This document shows positions 41,591 through 50,038 of a stretch of DNA of 64,000 nucleotides, in pieces. Each line of letters starts with the position of its first letter. The stretch's first letter is position 1. The translations under genes and the position numbers were made by a program. The notes beneath the pieces are model-generated. The model worked only from the letters and a program-made list of their open reading frames with translations. It did no database searches and was not told where the DNA came from. Origin of the DNA: Aureimonas glaciei (GTDB taxonomy: Bacteria; Pseudomonadota; Alphaproteobacteria; Rhizobiales; Rhizobiaceae); the NCBI RefSeq assembly GCF_014643375.1, contig NZ_BMJJ01000003.1, positions 434,001-498,000 of the forward strand, given 5' to 3'.

Positions 41591-42079
41591 ATGAACTGGG
41601 AAAACATGCTGTTTCAGGACTGGCAGGGGATCGTGCGTACCATCTTTGTCGGCATCCTGGCTTACGTGGCGCTCGTCGCCTTCCTGCGCATCTCCGGCAA
41701 GCGCACGCTGGCCAAGCTGAACGCCTTCGATCTCGTCGTCACCGTCGCCCTCGGCTCGACCCTGTCGGCGATCCTCTTGCAGGAGTCCATCGCGCTCGTC
41801 GAGGGGGCCGTCGCGCTCGCTTTGTTGATCTCGATGCAGTTCCTCGTGGCCTTCCTGTCGGTCCGCTGGAAGGGATTTGCCAAAGTCGTTCGCTCGGAGC
41901 CGACCCTTCTGGTGCGCAAGGGTGAGTTCTGCGACGGCGCGCTTCGCTCGGAGCGGGTCACGCGCGACGAGGCGCTCGGCGCCGTGCGCGCCAGCGGTGG
42001 CCGGGCCGTGGAAGACGTCGAGTTTCTCATCCTCGAGAGCGACGGCACGATGAGCGTCGGTCTGATGGCGGGCAAGTGA
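41591..42079 (+). CDS. DUF421 (YetF/YcaP-like) membrane protein
   Basis: A 162-residue protein with GGAGGAC upstream. Three N-terminal helices (about 14-34, 45-65 and 70-90) are followed by a cytoplasmic domain. LRISGKRTLAKLNAFDLVVTVALGSTLSA is the family hallmark, here in the usual place, and SEPTLLVRKG and the VEFLILESDGTMSV segment belong to the soluble part. The family may help spore or envelope functions in other bacteria; its biochemical role is unknown. It is shorter than Bacillus members, which have two soluble subdomains. Confidence 0.88.
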   Translation: MNWENMLFQDWQGIVRTIFVGILAYVALVAFLRISGKRTLAKLNAFDLVVTVALGSTLSAILLQESIALVEGAVALALLISMQFLVAFLSVRWKGFAKVVRSEPTLLVRKGEFCDGALRSERVTRDEALGAVRASGGRAVEDVEFLILESDGTMSVGLMAGK

Positions 42080-42317
42080 GTCCTTCGTCTTGGCGCCGCT
42101 CCAGGGAACATGCGCGACCAGCGCCGGGCGGTTGTCGACGCCGAGAGGGAACCCGAAGGCGTCGTCGAGAGCTTTGTGACCATGGATCCGGAAGTGCGGG
42201 CTGCGCGGCAGGACCGGGCGGCCCGAAGAGCCGGCCGCCATCGGTCCGAAAGGGACGCTCTCTCCAGGACCTCGCCTGACTGCGCATGATCCCAAAATCT
42301 CAACCGAAAGGCCCGTC
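42080..42317. other. Intergenic region without a recognisable gene
   Basis: About 240 bases; open frames here are out-of-frame or antisense shadows. An AACCGAAAGG-type ribosome site precedes the next gene. Confidence 0.4.
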
Positions 42318-43010
42318 ATGACCAAGTTCCTCTCCCTTCTGGCGATCGCGCTGGCAACGACGACGTCGCTGGCGCAGGCTCAGGACACAGCCCCCGCTTG
42401 CCAGGACGGTGTCGTGGTCGAGCGGGGCGACACGCTCAGCGCTATCGCCGAGCGCTGCGACCTTTCCGAAGCGCGGCTGCTGGCGGCCAATCGCGGTGTG
42501 GAGGGTTCGAGCGATCTGGTGATCGGGCAGAAGCTGGCGACCGAGACCACCGGCGAGCAGGTCGGCAGCCGCCTGTGGGGACAGTTCAAGGGAGCCGTCG
42601 GCGAGACGGGCAATACGCTGGAGGGCGTGGCCGAGGGCGTCCAGTCCTCGGCACAGGGCATCCTGGACCGGAACCCCGACCTTCGCTCCGGCATCGACAG
42701 CCTCCGCTCCAGGCTCGACGTCACGGGATCGTCCGGCAGGCTCGCCGTCACGCCCTTGCCGGCGACGCCGGAAGCCGATGTGGAGATCGCGGCGACGGCG
42801 CTCCCCGCCGACCAGGCTGTCCGCATCAATGTGGGCGTCGCCGGTGCGGCCTCCGAGACCGTCGCGGAGGGCCGCACCTCGGCGGAGGGAAGCCTGACGC
42901 AGACGACGAAGCTTCCGGCATGGCTTCCCGAGGGAAAACAGGTGGTCGTGACGATCACCGACGCCGAGCAGAACGTGCTGGCCCGCTCGGCCCGGTTCGA
43001 TCCGAGCTGA
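42318..43010 (+). CDS. Exported LysM-domain protein
   Basis: A 230-residue protein with a signal peptide ending near AQAQ (residue 22). A LysM peptidoglycan-binding domain is at about 30-75 (VVERGDTLSAIAERCDLSEARLLAANRG, then LVIGQKL). A helical stretch with GQFKGAVGETGNTLEGVAEG and a C-terminal beta-rich part (about 145-230) with LPEGKQVVVTITD follow. It has two cysteines that could pair within the LysM module. It probably binds the cell wall in the periplasm. Function unknown beyond that. Confidence 0.82.
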   Translation: MTKFLSLLAIALATTTSLAQAQDTAPACQDGVVVERGDTLSAIAERCDLSEARLLAANRGVEGSSDLVIGQKLATETTGEQVGSRLWGQFKGAVGETGNTLEGVAEGVQSSAQGILDRNPDLRSGIDSLRSRLDVTGSSGRLAVTPLPATPEADVEIAATALPADQAVRINVGVAGAASETVAEGRTSAEGSLTQTTKLPAWLPEGKQVVVTITDAEQNVLARSARFDPS

Positions 43011-43105
43011 CAAGGGCGCCGCGGCGGCTGGCCCTGGCCATCGCACCCCGGAGCCGGCTTGGGCTGCCCGCCGCCGCTTTGGCCGGCTCCGCACGCTGCC
43101 GGGCG

Positions 43106-43456
43106 TTACGGTGACGCCTCGGTCACGTGCCAGAGGACGCCGGACGGGTCGTGAACGAAGCCGACGACAAGTCCCCAAGGTTGCAGAGCCGGCCGGGCAG
43201 GAGCCTTGCTTCCGAAGCGTTCCGCCACCTGCTCGGGGGCATGCTGCTGCCACCAAGCGGCGAGATCGCGGATCGACAGTTGGATCATGAGGTTCTCGGC
43301 CAGATCCTTCTGATAAAAGTTCTGGAGGAGAAAACCGTCGTCGCCATGGGCCATCACGGTCATCCGGTCGGTCGCGAAACCCGCGACAAAGCCCAGGGCC
43401 TCGTAGAACTGCCGTGACTGCTCATAGTCCCTTGCCGGCACGAACGGTCGAAGCAT
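43106..43456 (-). CDS. VOC-family (glyoxalase/bleomycin-resistance-like) protein
   Basis: A 116-residue protein from the ATG at 43456, which has GGGGGA just upstream (an ATG at 43468 is an alternative). It shows the vicinal-oxygen-chelate pattern: FVPARDYEQSRQFYEALGF at the start, VMAHGDDGFLLQNFY in the middle and VGFVHDPSGVLWHVTE at the end. Members include glyoxalase I and bleomycin-binding proteins, and the substrate here is unknown. It is divergent from hemN with about 210 bases between. Confidence 0.85.
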   Translation of the reverse strand: MLRPFVPARDYEQSRQFYEALGFVAGFATDRMTVMAHGDDGFLLQNFYQKDLAENLMIQLSIRDLAAWWQQHAPEQVAERFGSKAPARPALQPWGLVVGFVHDPSGVLWHVTEASP

Positions 43457-43666
43457 GCGATCCCCCATCGGCACGGCGCGGCAACCTGTCGATTTCTGAG
43501 ATGCAGCGGCTCCGGAGTCAACGGCGGAGGGGCGAGCGCGGGGCTCTTTGGGGCAGGCGCAGGCAGTTCTTCGAACCGCGGCCTTCCTCCCCGACATTTC
43601 GCAAAGAGCCGGGCCGATGCGCGGACTACGGTGCGCCGTCCAACGCAAGAGAGATCTGGATTTGCG

Positions 43667-45019
43667 ATGAAAACGGCCATCCTGGAAAAATACGGCGAGG
43701 CGCGGCTCCCGCGCTACACCAGCTACCCGACCGCGCCGCGCTTCTCGGAAGAGACGGATGCCGCAACCTATGCCGGATGGCTGCGGGCGACGCCGGCGGA
43801 TGCCGCTGTCTCGCTCTACCTGCACATCCCTTTCTGCCGCTCGATGTGCTGGTATTGCGGCTGCCACACCCTGATCAGCCAGAAGGACCAGCCGATCCTC
43901 GATTATCTCGGCGTCCTCGGCGCCGAGATCAGCCTCGTCGCCGCCACCGTGGGCAAGGAGCTGGCCATCGACCACGTGCATTTCGGCGGCGGCACGCCGA
44001 CGGTCATGACGCCGCAGGCGTTCGTCGCCCTGATGGCGCTTCTGCGCACGCATTTCGCCTTCTCGGGCGATTCCGAGATCGCCGTCGAGATCGATCCGCG
44101 CACGCTCACGGCGGAGATGGCAGCGGCGCTCGGCGACAGCGGCGTGCGGCGCGCCAGCCTCGGCGTGCAGAGTTTCGATCCCGTCGTGCAGGCGGCGATC
44201 AACCGGGTGCAGAGCGTCGAGCAGACGGCGGATGCCGTCGCCAACCTGCGCGCCGCCGGCACGCCCAACATCAACTTCGACCTGATCTACGGCCTGCCGC
44301 ACCAGTCCGTCGCTTCCTGCGTCGAAACCGCCGAGCAGGCGATCGCGCTGAAGCCCGATCGTCTGGCCGTGTTCGGCTACGCCCACATTCCCTCCTTCAA
44401 GAAACACCAGCGGATGATCGACGAGGCGGCGCTGGCCGGCAGCCGAGAGCGCGACGAGCAGGCCGAGGCCATCGCCGCAACGCTTGCTGCCGCCGGCTAC
44501 TGCCGCATCGGCCTCGACCATTATGCGCGGCCCCACGACGCCATGGTCGGCGCGCAGGCGGACGGCACGCTCAAGCGCAATTTTCAGGGCTATACGACGG
44601 ATTCCTGCGAGACGCTGATCGGGCTCGGTGCCTCGGCGATCGGCCGCACCCACCACGGCTATGTGCAGAACGAGGTGCCGCCCGGCGGCTATGCCCGGCG
44701 GATCGGTGCCGGCACGCTCGCCACCGTCAAGGGCTACCGGTTGACCGACGAGGACAGGCTGCGCGCCGCGATCATCGAGCGGCTGATGTGCGATTTCGCC
44801 GTCGATGTCCCCGGCCTCTGCGACCGTCATGGGTTCGACCCCGGGCTGCTGCTGGACGGCCATGCGGGACTGTCGATGCTGCAAGAGGACGGCGTCATTG
44901 ACATCGACGGTGGCGTCATTCGCGTGCGCCAGGAGCAGCGCTTCGTCATCCGCGCGGTCGCCGCCTGCTTCGACGCCTATCTCGACCAGTCCGGACGCAC
45001 CCACAGCCGGGCGGCTTAG
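43667..45019 (+). CDS. hemN: Oxygen-independent coproporphyrinogen III oxidase
   Basis: A 450-residue radical SAM enzyme for anaerobic haem synthesis. The cluster motif CRSMCWYCGC gives Cys57, Cys61 and Cys64, and Cys66 adds the HemN-specific fourth residue. VHFGGGTPT, EIDPRT and GVQSFDP follow in the expected order, as does the GYTT motif in KRNFQGYTT. The N-terminal RYTSYPTAP is typical of HemN proper and not of HemW. In related bacteria hemN is induced by FixK/FNR, but I find no matching box directly upstream here. Confidence 0.95.
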   Translation: MKTAILEKYGEARLPRYTSYPTAPRFSEETDAATYAGWLRATPADAAVSLYLHIPFCRSMCWYCGCHTLISQKDQPILDYLGVLGAEISLVAATVGKELAIDHVHFGGGTPTVMTPQAFVALMALLRTHFAFSGDSEIAVEIDPRTLTAEMAAALGDSGVRRASLGVQSFDPVVQAAINRVQSVEQTADAVANLRAAGTPNINFDLIYGLPHQSVASCVETAEQAIALKPDRLAVFGYAHIPSFKKHQRMIDEAALAGSRERDEQAEAIAATLAAAGYCRIGLDHYARPHDAMVGAQADGTLKRNFQGYTTDSCETLIGLGASAIGRTHHGYVQNEVPPGGYARRIGAGTLATVKGYRLTDEDRLRAAIIERLMCDFAVDVPGLCDRHGFDPGLLLDGHAGLSMLQEDGVIDIDGGVIRVRQEQRFVIRAVAACFDAYLDQSGRTHSRAA

Positions 45020-45150
45020 CCGCGGCCGGGCGCCGCCCGTCGAGGCGTTCAGGGCCTCGCGAACAGCACCGGACGGCGTCGCCCGTCGGCCGGCGCAGCA
45101 GGCGCCCTCGGGGCATCGACCACGTGCGGATTTCATGCGATGCAGCTTGC

Positions 45151-45540
45151 ATGAGATTCTGGCGAGAGATCACGAACGACAGGTTTTCGGGGGGCGTGCT
45201 GTGCGCGCTGCTCGTGCTGTCCTTCGCGTTCCAGATCGCGGTCTCCGGGCGGGCCGCCGCGGCGATGATCGCGCCCGATCCCACGACGATCCTCTGCTCC
45301 GCCTCGATCGACGGCACCCACCGGCCGGCTGACGGGGAGCGTTCCAAGCCCTGTCCGTGCAGCGAACTCTGCGCGGCGGGCCTGCATTTCCAGGCCGGCC
45401 TCGCCCCTGCCGACGCGACCGGCATCCCGATCCGCTTTGCCGCCCGGATCGAAATCACCGTCGACCATTCGGCAGCACTCGCCGCCCGTCCGATCGACCG
45501 GCGCTACGAAGCCCGGGGACCGCCGCGCCCCTCGACCTGA
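45151..45540 (+). CDS. Small membrane-anchored Cys-containing protein (DUF2946-like)
   Basis: A protein of about 129 residues starting at the ATG at 45151 (a GTG at 45124 would add nine residues). One hydrophobic helix near residues 14-40 is followed by a periplasmic part with PCPCSELCAAG. DUF2946-type proteins with such cysteines are often encoded next to PepSY membrane proteins and TonB receptors in metal or haem uptake loci. A PepSY protein follows 118 bases downstream, which supports this grouping. The family call is tentative. Confidence 0.55.
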   Translation: MRFWREITNDRFSGGVLCALLVLSFAFQIAVSGRAAAAMIAPDPTTILCSASIDGTHRPADGERSKPCPCSELCAAGLHFQAGLAPADATGIPIRFAARIEITVDHSAALAARPIDRRYEARGPPRPST

Positions 45541-45658
45541 CGCGATCTTGCGGGGGGCCTTGCCCTCCATCGTTCAGTTGAGGAACGGCCGGTGCCGCCT
45601 GCATGGATCCCGAGGGAGCATGCCGCGCCGGACCGTGCCGTGCAAAAGGCTACCCGCC

Positions 45659-47026
45659 ATGACCGACATCACCGCACCGGTGCCGGCGCGCAGTTCCGCG
45701 CTCGCCGTCGACACCTATCGCGCCATCTGGCGCTGGCATTTCTACGCCGGACTCATCGCCGTTCCCTTCATGATCCTGCTGGCCGTGACGGGGTCCCTCT
45801 ATCTCTTCCGCGACGAGATCGACGGCACCGTCTTCGCCCATCGCAACGTCGTCGCGGCGCAGGCCGAGGCGCCACTCCCGCCGAGCCGGCTGGTCGAGGC
45901 GGCCGAGGCGACGCTTCCCGGATCGACGCTCTCCGCCTACCGCGAGCCATCGGGACCGACGGCATCCGCCCGGCTGTCCTTCGAGACCGAGGCGGGGACG
46001 GTCTACGCCTTCGTCGATCCCTATACGGGGGCGGTCCTCGGCAGCGTCGCCAAGGCCGACGAATTCAACGAGGTCGTCCGCAAGCTGCATAGCCTGGCCT
46101 ATTTCGGCCCCTACGCGAACCGGGTGATCGAGGCGATGGCGGGCTTTGCCATTATCCTCGTGGTGTCGGGCCTCTATCTCTGGTGGCCGCGGCGGCAGTC
46201 CGGCGGCGTCGTCACCGTGCGCGGCACGCCGTCGAAGCGAATCTTCTGGCGCGACACGCATGCGGTGACCGGCGCCTTTGCCGGTGTCCTCATCGCCTTC
46301 CTCGCTCTGTCCGGGCTTCCCTGGTCGAGTTTCTGGGGCGGAAAACTGACCGAGATCGCCACCGCCACCGGCACCGGCTACCCCGCCGCCCTGTGGGACA
46401 ACGTCCCGACGTCGGGCGAGCATGCCGAGCATGTCATGGAGACGGTGGGTTGGACGATGGAATCCAGCCCGATGCCGATGTCGCACGCGATGGCGATGGC
46501 GCCGATCGGGCTCGACCGGGCCGTCGGGATCGCCCGGGAGAGGGGCATGGCGCCCGGTTTCGAGGTGACGCCGCCGGCCGACGCCAAGGGCGTCTACAGC
46601 GCCGCCGTGTTTCCGGACGACCTCGCTGAGGCCCGGACGATCCACATCGATCAATATTCCGGGCAGCCGATCGTCGACATCAGCTATGCCGACTACGGCT
46701 CGCTCTCCCGGCTGACGGAGCTCGGCATCAACATCCACATGGGCCAGGAATTCGGCCTCGCAAACCAGCTCCTGATGCTGGCGACGTGCCTTGCCATTAT
46801 CCTGTCTTCGGTGGCCGCACTCGTCATGTGGCTGAAGCGTCGGCCCTCCGGCCGCATGGGCGTCCCGCCTTATCCGACGAGCCGGCGGGTCTATGGGGCG
46901 CTCTGGGCGATGGCCGTGGTCTTCGGGGTGCTGTTTCCGCTGTCGGGACTGCTTATCGTCGCCATGATCGCGGTGGACGTTCTCGTCATCCGCCAGGTCG
47001 CCCCCCTGCGCCGGGTGTTCTCCTGA
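45659..47026 (+). CDS. PepSY-associated transmembrane (PiuB-type) protein, putative iron/copper reductase
   Basis: A 455-residue membrane protein with four main helices. RAIWRWHFYAGLIAVPFMILLAVTGSLYLF starts the family pattern, PepSY-like periplasmic domains lie at about 80-145 and 300-350 (VDPYTGAVLGSV; HIDQYSGQPIVDISYADYG), and GLYLWWPRR and FWRDTHAVTGAFAGVLIAF are the hallmark segments. Histidines in WHFYAG, KLHSLAYFG, DTHAVTG and NIHMGQEFG are suited to haem binding. Such proteins (PiuB, FpvG-like) reduce ferric siderophores or copper at the inner membrane. An internal Met/His-rich MPMSHAMAMA segment could bind copper. Confidence 0.88.
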   Translation: MTDITAPVPARSSALAVDTYRAIWRWHFYAGLIAVPFMILLAVTGSLYLFRDEIDGTVFAHRNVVAAQAEAPLPPSRLVEAAEATLPGSTLSAYREPSGPTASARLSFETEAGTVYAFVDPYTGAVLGSVAKADEFNEVVRKLHSLAYFGPYANRVIEAMAGFAIILVVSGLYLWWPRRQSGGVVTVRGTPSKRIFWRDTHAVTGAFAGVLIAFLALSGLPWSSFWGGKLTEIATATGTGYPAALWDNVPTSGEHAEHVMETVGWTMESSPMPMSHAMAMAPIGLDRAVGIARERGMAPGFEVTPPADAKGVYSAAVFPDDLAEARTIHIDQYSGQPIVDISYADYGSLSRLTELGINIHMGQEFGLANQLLMLATCLAIILSSVAALVMWLKRRPSGRMGVPPYPTSRRVYGALWAMAVVFGVLFPLSGLLIVAMIAVDVLVIRQVAPLRRVFS

Positions 47027-47191
47027 GAGCTTGGCCCTCACCCCTTGCGGCCCCGCTGTCGCGGGAAGGGTGAAAGCGATCGTCGCCTGGCCGCCCCGGA
47101 GAAAGGGGCGGCCGGGCGGAGAGCCTGGAGATTGGACGTCGCGAGAGCCGGGGTCGACCGGAGCCGATCCCGTCTTTTCCCGGCGGGCCGG

Positions 47192-47752
47192 TCAGGCGCT
47201 GCCGCGGTTCGGAACCAGCCGGAAGCCGAAGACGGGCTCCGGCGTGCTGCCTGTCGCAGCCCTGGCGAGGGCCATCGATCCCACCGCCGTCTCGGCGCGC
47301 TCGGCCAGGGTGGGCAGCGACATGCCGATGGCGCGGCAGAACGCCGGATCCTGCACACCTGCCACCTGCCGAAACAGCGAAGCCGCGCGTCCTGCGTGGC
47401 GCCGGGCCGGGGTGGGCTTTCCCTCGCGGATCTTGACGCCGGCGGCCGCCAGCAGGATCAGGCCCTTGAAGAACAGGAGATGGGGCGTGCTCTGCCGGGC
47501 CGCGAGCCAGAGCGGCTCCCACGCTTCGTGCGCCTCCCAATAGTAGCCGTGATTGAAGAGATCGACGCCCCATCGATAGGGCTCCGAGCCCAGGGCCGCC
47601 TCGATCGGGACGGTGAGAGGTGGCTCTTCGGCCTGATAGCTGTGGCCCCGGGGATCGCGCACCGGGTGCGGGTGCCGGCCGGGCAGATAGGCATAGCGCG
47701 GAAAATTTCTGTCCGGGATCAACCGGGAGGCGGAGGCGGGGCCAGGAATCAT
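47192..47752 (-). CDS. DUF309 domain protein
   Basis: A 186-residue soluble protein from the ATG at 47752. The DUF309 core is YRWGVDLFNHGYYWEAHEAWEPLWLA, followed by LLFFKGLILLAAAGVKIREGK, the usual all-helical metal-site-like pattern with His and Glu residues. The N-terminal 40 residues (RNFPRYAYLPGRHPHP) are typical of alphaproteobacterial members. No function is established for the family. It is convergent with the PepSY gene. Confidence 0.85.
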   Translation of the reverse strand: MIPGPASASRLIPDRNFPRYAYLPGRHPHPVRDPRGHSYQAEEPPLTVPIEAALGSEPYRWGVDLFNHGYYWEAHEAWEPLWLAARQSTPHLLFFKGLILLAAAGVKIREGKPTPARRHAGRAASLFRQVAGVQDPAFCRAIGMSLPTLAERAETAVGSMALARAATGSTPEPVFGFRLVPNRGSA

Positions 47753-48303
47753 TCGCAAAAGCCGATCGAGAAGGATGGACGCCAGGACGACATCGACGAT
47801 GGCAGGACCCTCGCCAGCGCCTGGCGATGAGCATCGGCGGCGAGGTGGAAGGGCGCAGACGACGCGGCAGACCCGGAAAAGGCGGGGCGCTTCCTGCGGC
47901 GCCGGGCGCATGATCGTCCCGATCCGAATGCCCGCGACTAAAGCATGTTCCTGGAACTCCGTCCGCCCTCCTGTATGCGAGCCGCGGGTCCCTGCCCAGC
48001 CGATATCGGCGTCCTCCTGGAAGACTGCGGCATTGGACCGGCCGTCGCCATGGCGCTGCTTCGTCTGCGCGCCCTCCTTCGCGCGTGGCGAGCCGAACCG
48101 AAACCCCAGGACGTCATGTGATTGAGATGCAGTCCCGCTAGCGGTAGATCGGTTGTCGATCGCGAGGTCCGAACGTGCCCGAGCGCAAGCGCCACCTCGC
48201 CGCCCCTTTGGACCGGCGGGCCGCCCGCGGCGCCTTCACCGGGCCACGCGTTGCACCGACGGGGCAGTGAAGCTGCCGAGAGAGAAAGCCGGGGAGCTGT
48301 TTT
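47753..48303. other. 550-base region with no recognisable gene
   Basis: Frames crossing this stretch are short and low-complexity, and none has a family resemblance or good ribosome site. It contains no clear promoter. The final bases carry the GGGGAGC ribosome site for the chromate transporter. It may hold a small RNA or a decayed gene. Confidence 0.4.
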
Positions 48304-49551
48304 GTGAGGTCTGAGACGGCGGCAGAAGTTCCTGCGCTTCCGAGCATGCCCGGCCCCCGCGGCGGAGCATCCGAGGTTTTCCGGGCGTTCCTGAAGCTCG
48401 GTCTGACATCCTTCGGCGGGCCCATCGCCCATCTCGGCTATTTTCGCGACGAGCTGGTGACCCGCCGAAAGTGGATCGACGAAGCCGGCTATGCCGACCT
48501 CGTGGCGCTCTGCCAGTTCCTCCCCGGTCCGGCATCGAGCCAGGTGGGCTTCGCCCTCGGACTGCTGCGGGGCGGGCCGATCGGCGCCTTTGCCGCCTTT
48601 GCGGCTTTCACTCTCCCGTCGGCCTTGCTTCTCGTGCTGTTCGGCTACGGCGCGGCGGCCTTCTCCGGTCCGCTCGGCGTTGGCCTCTTGCATGGACTGA
48701 AGATCGTCGCGGTCGCCGTCGTCGCCCAGGCCGTCTGGGGCATGGCGCGATCGCTCGCGCCCGATCGGGAGCGGGCCAGCATCGCGCTGGGGGCGGTATT
48801 GCTCGTGGTGTTTCTCGCCGGGTCGGGCGGGCAGTTCGCTGCCATTGCCGCCGGCGCCCTGGCAGGGCTGTGGCTGTGCCGGAATGCGCCCGGCGCGACG
48901 GTCGGGCATCTGGCATTCCCCGTTTCCAGGCGCGCCGGGACGATCGCCCTCGCTTTATTCTTCCTGCTCTTGGTTTTTCTCCCCCTTCTTTCCGCCGCCG
49001 GCGCGTCGCAGGGCCTGGCGCTGTTCGACGCCTTCTATCGGGCGGGATCTCTCGTCTTCGGGGGCGGCCACGTCGTGTTGCCGCTGCTCGAGGCCGAAGT
49101 CGTCCGGCCCGGCTGGGTCGGGGCCGATGCCTTCCTGGCGGGATATGGCGCGGCGCAGGCCATGCCCGGGCCCCTGTTCACCTTCGCCGCCTATCTCGGC
49201 ACCGTCATGGGACCGGAACCCGATGGCCTTGCGGGCGCCGTGATCTCTCTGGTCGCGGTGTTCCTGCCCGGCTTCCTGCTGTTGGTCGGCGTGCTGCCGT
49301 TCTGGGATGCGTTCCGAACCCGTCCGAAAGCGCAGGCCGCCATGCGGGGCGCCAATGCGGCCGTCGTCGGCATCCTGGCCGCGGCGCTCTACGATCCCGT
49401 CTGGACGAGCGCCATTCTCGGCCCCCGCGATTTTGCCTTGGCCCTGACGGGATTCATCCTTTTGACCGTCTGGAAGGCGCCGCCCTGGAGTGTGGTGCTG
49501 CTGATGGCGCTGGGCGGGATGGGCCTGAGCCTGACCACGGCGGCGGTCTGA
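48304..49551 (+). CDS. chrA: Chromate transporter, ChrA type
   Basis: A 415-residue CHR-family membrane protein with two homologous halves, the long form of the family. Hallmarks are FLKLGLTSFGGPIAHLGYFRDELV and LCQFLPGPASSQVGFALG in the first half, and FYRAGSLVFGGGHVVLPLLEAEVV with AQAMPGPLFTFAAYLG in the second. It exports chromate by taking the sulfate route in reverse. It starts with GTG behind GGGGAGC. It converges with the oxidase cluster. Confidence 0.93.
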   Translation: MRSETAAEVPALPSMPGPRGGASEVFRAFLKLGLTSFGGPIAHLGYFRDELVTRRKWIDEAGYADLVALCQFLPGPASSQVGFALGLLRGGPIGAFAAFAAFTLPSALLLVLFGYGAAAFSGPLGVGLLHGLKIVAVAVVAQAVWGMARSLAPDRERASIALGAVLLVVFLAGSGGQFAAIAAGALAGLWLCRNAPGATVGHLAFPVSRRAGTIALALFFLLLVFLPLLSAAGASQGLALFDAFYRAGSLVFGGGHVVLPLLEAEVVRPGWVGADAFLAGYGAAQAMPGPLFTFAAYLGTVMGPEPDGLAGAVISLVAVFLPGFLLLVGVLPFWDAFRTRPKAQAAMRGANAAVVGILAAALYDPVWTSAILGPRDFALALTGFILLTVWKAPPWSVVLLMALGGMGLSLTTAAV

Positions 49552-49681
49552 ATCTTTTCCGCCCGGATTCTTCCCTCGGCTTCAGCTCCTCCTTTGCACA
49601 GCGCCCGCGATGTACGCCGACGCGTCGCCTGGAGGTGACCCTCTCTATCCCTGGCGATACCTCCTTCGGTCCGCCCTCTCT

Positions 49682-50038
49682 TCAGAGGCAGGCCGAAAGG
49701 CCGAGGATGGGCGCGTAGTTCACGAAGGTGACGCAGAGGGCAACGACGGTCGCCCAGAAGGCGGCGCCGGCGAAAAAACCGTCCAGGGAGGCCCGACCCG
49801 GCTGCTCCTTCAACCGACGGTGGGTGAAGGCGAGGAGGGGGGCGATCGCGGCGAGATGCGCCAGCCACAGGCCGAGGAGCACGGCACGCTGGAGACTGAG
49901 GGGACCGAGGGCGATCGCCTCCCAGCCGAAGGCGCAGCCCACCGACAAGGCGCCGTAGAGCCAGACGAAGGCGGAGCTCCAGATCAGGAGGCCTGCGACG
50001 AGGAGGAGCAGATAGGCCAGCGAGCGGTTCGCGATCAT
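49682..50038 (-). CDS. Small three-helix membrane protein of the aa3 oxidase operon
   Basis: A 118-residue protein with three hydrophobic segments (about 7-30, 45-72 and 88-113). Its ATG overlaps the stop of the fused oxidase gene, so it is translated with it. I do not recognise a family. It could be an extra oxidase subunit or an assembly factor, judged only from its place. It is convergent with chrA. Confidence 0.7.
   Translation of the reverse strand: MIANRSLAYLLLLVAGLLIWSSAFVWLYGALSVGCAFGWEAIALGPLSLQRAVLLGLWLAHLAAIAPLLAFTHRRLKEQPGRASLDGFFAGAAFWATVVALCVTFVNYAPILGLSACL

Noticed and set aside
43470-43666. FNR/FixK box expected upstream of hemN
   Set aside because: I searched by eye for TTGAT-N4-ATCAA and close variants and found none.
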